In this document: piece by piece, positions 15,256 to 15,644 of the stretch | How the letters are laid out: every line of letters starts with the position of its first letter | Numbering within the stretch: position 1 is the stretch's first letter | DNA from: Desulfobulbus sp. | GTDB taxonomy: Bacteria; Desulfobacterota; Desulfobulbia; Desulfobulbales; Desulfobulbaceae | Direction of reading: 5' to 3' | NCBI GenBank assembly: GCA_030600525.1 | Contig: JAUVLX010000042.1 | Location: 1-15,644, forward strand | DNA length: 15,644 nt | Program-made: the position numbers and the translations under genes | Notes under the pieces: model-generated | Seen by the model: only the letters and a program-made list of their open reading frames with translations | Database searches by the model: none | Told to the model about the DNA's origin: nothing

Positions 15256-15574
15256 AGGGTGAGGGAATGAGAAATCGCTTTTTAAGGCCGTCCGAAAAAA
15301 AGGCCCACTCCGTACTGATCTTTCACAGTTAAAGTGAACAGTCAGTTACGTCATTTAGGGTTTTAACAATAAAGAAGATACTTCCTGCTCAGGGATGGTG
15401 ACTGAACTTTTCCGTGGTAAGAAATGCCCCTTAGCAATCGTAATAGTTTCAATAAAGCTAAAATCTAACATTGTTCCTGATCACGTAATGTCAGCAATTT
15501 ATCATTGAACTGTAACATTGCCACAACGAAGCTCATAAATTTAGCATTACACTCGAACGAAAGGTGCTTCCTGT
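15256..15574 (+). repeat. Degenerate dispersed repeat, copy A
   Basis: AGGGTGAG (15256-15263) and AAATCGCTTT (15272-15281) repeat the start of copy C in the same direction. GTAAGAAA near 15417-15424 and the following AGCAATC also align with copy C. ACATTGTTCCTG (15468-15479) matches copy B exactly (inverted there). AAAGGTGCTTCCTGT (15560-15574) matches copy E at 14 of 15 positions. This is the longest copy and may show the full order of blocks. Confidence 0.5.
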
Positions 15575-15644
15575 ATCTATTTTCCAGGAGAATTGTCGTA
15601 TCATCCAGGAAAAGAAATCCCCACGTCCTCAAGCGGAACTTAAC

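Noticed and set aside
15465..15644. 59-codon open minus-strand frame running in from the right edge
   Set aside because: It lies within repeat copy A, and the aligned copies do not preserve this frame; chance openness is likely, though a transposase fragment cannot be excluded.
1..15644. CRISPR arrays, tRNA, rRNA or a replication origin
   Set aside because: No regularly spaced repeats, no cloverleaf-like segment and no DnaA-box cluster were noticed on either strand.

Overview
The window looks like chromosomal DNA from an anaerobic, respiratory Desulfobacterota (deltaproteobacterial) bacterium. The reasons are a periplasmic nitrate-reductase (Nap) operon that uses multihaem cytochromes and an NrfC/NrfD-type quinol module, Rcp1-type two-component genes, and a sensor with the ICAHCKKIRDD...CPEC tail that is common in that group. 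The phylum is an inference from gene content; no rRNA or other marker gene is present.

Layout. (1) 1-5613, minus strand: one tightly packed operon read right to left: napD, napA, a tetrahaem cytochrome made of two NapB-like halves, a second tetrahaem cytochrome, a Tat-exported 4x[4Fe-4S] protein, and an NrfD-family membrane subunit cut by the left edge. Two junctions have overlapping stop and start codons. The likely electron path is menaquinol -> NrfD-like protein -> Fe-S protein -> tetrahaem cytochromes -> NapA -> nitrate. (2) 5614-6409: intergenic, with a candidate nap promoter and decayed repeats. (3) 6410-7018, plus: a small serine recombinase that lacks a conserved catalytic arginine. 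(4) 7339-10909, plus: a three-gene phosphorelay operon (PAS-PAS histidine kinase, CheY/Rcp1-type regulator, receiver-PAS-kinase hybrid), translationally coupled and visibly richer in GC than its neighbours in its first part. (5) 11309-11638, minus: an EmrE-like SMR efflux protein. (6) 11639-12330: intergenic, with a near-consensus promoter and no gene for about 500 bases. (7) 12331-13362, plus: a Cache-HAMP membrane sensor whose only C-terminal module is a double-CxxC motif. (8) 13413-15089, minus: an orphan family-5 (oligopeptide/dipeptide/nickel type) solute-binding protein. (9) 15090-15644: gene-free, carrying another repeat copy.

The most notable signals are the tandem-NapB cytochrome in a Nap operon wired through NrfC/NrfD-type subunits, and a degenerate dispersed repeat family in the gene-poor gaps (about 6.1, 10.9, 11.9 and 15.3-15.6 kb). 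The repeats surround the recombinase/kinase/SMR segment and suggest an old mobile-element-rich accessory region. All similarities were found by eye, without database searches.
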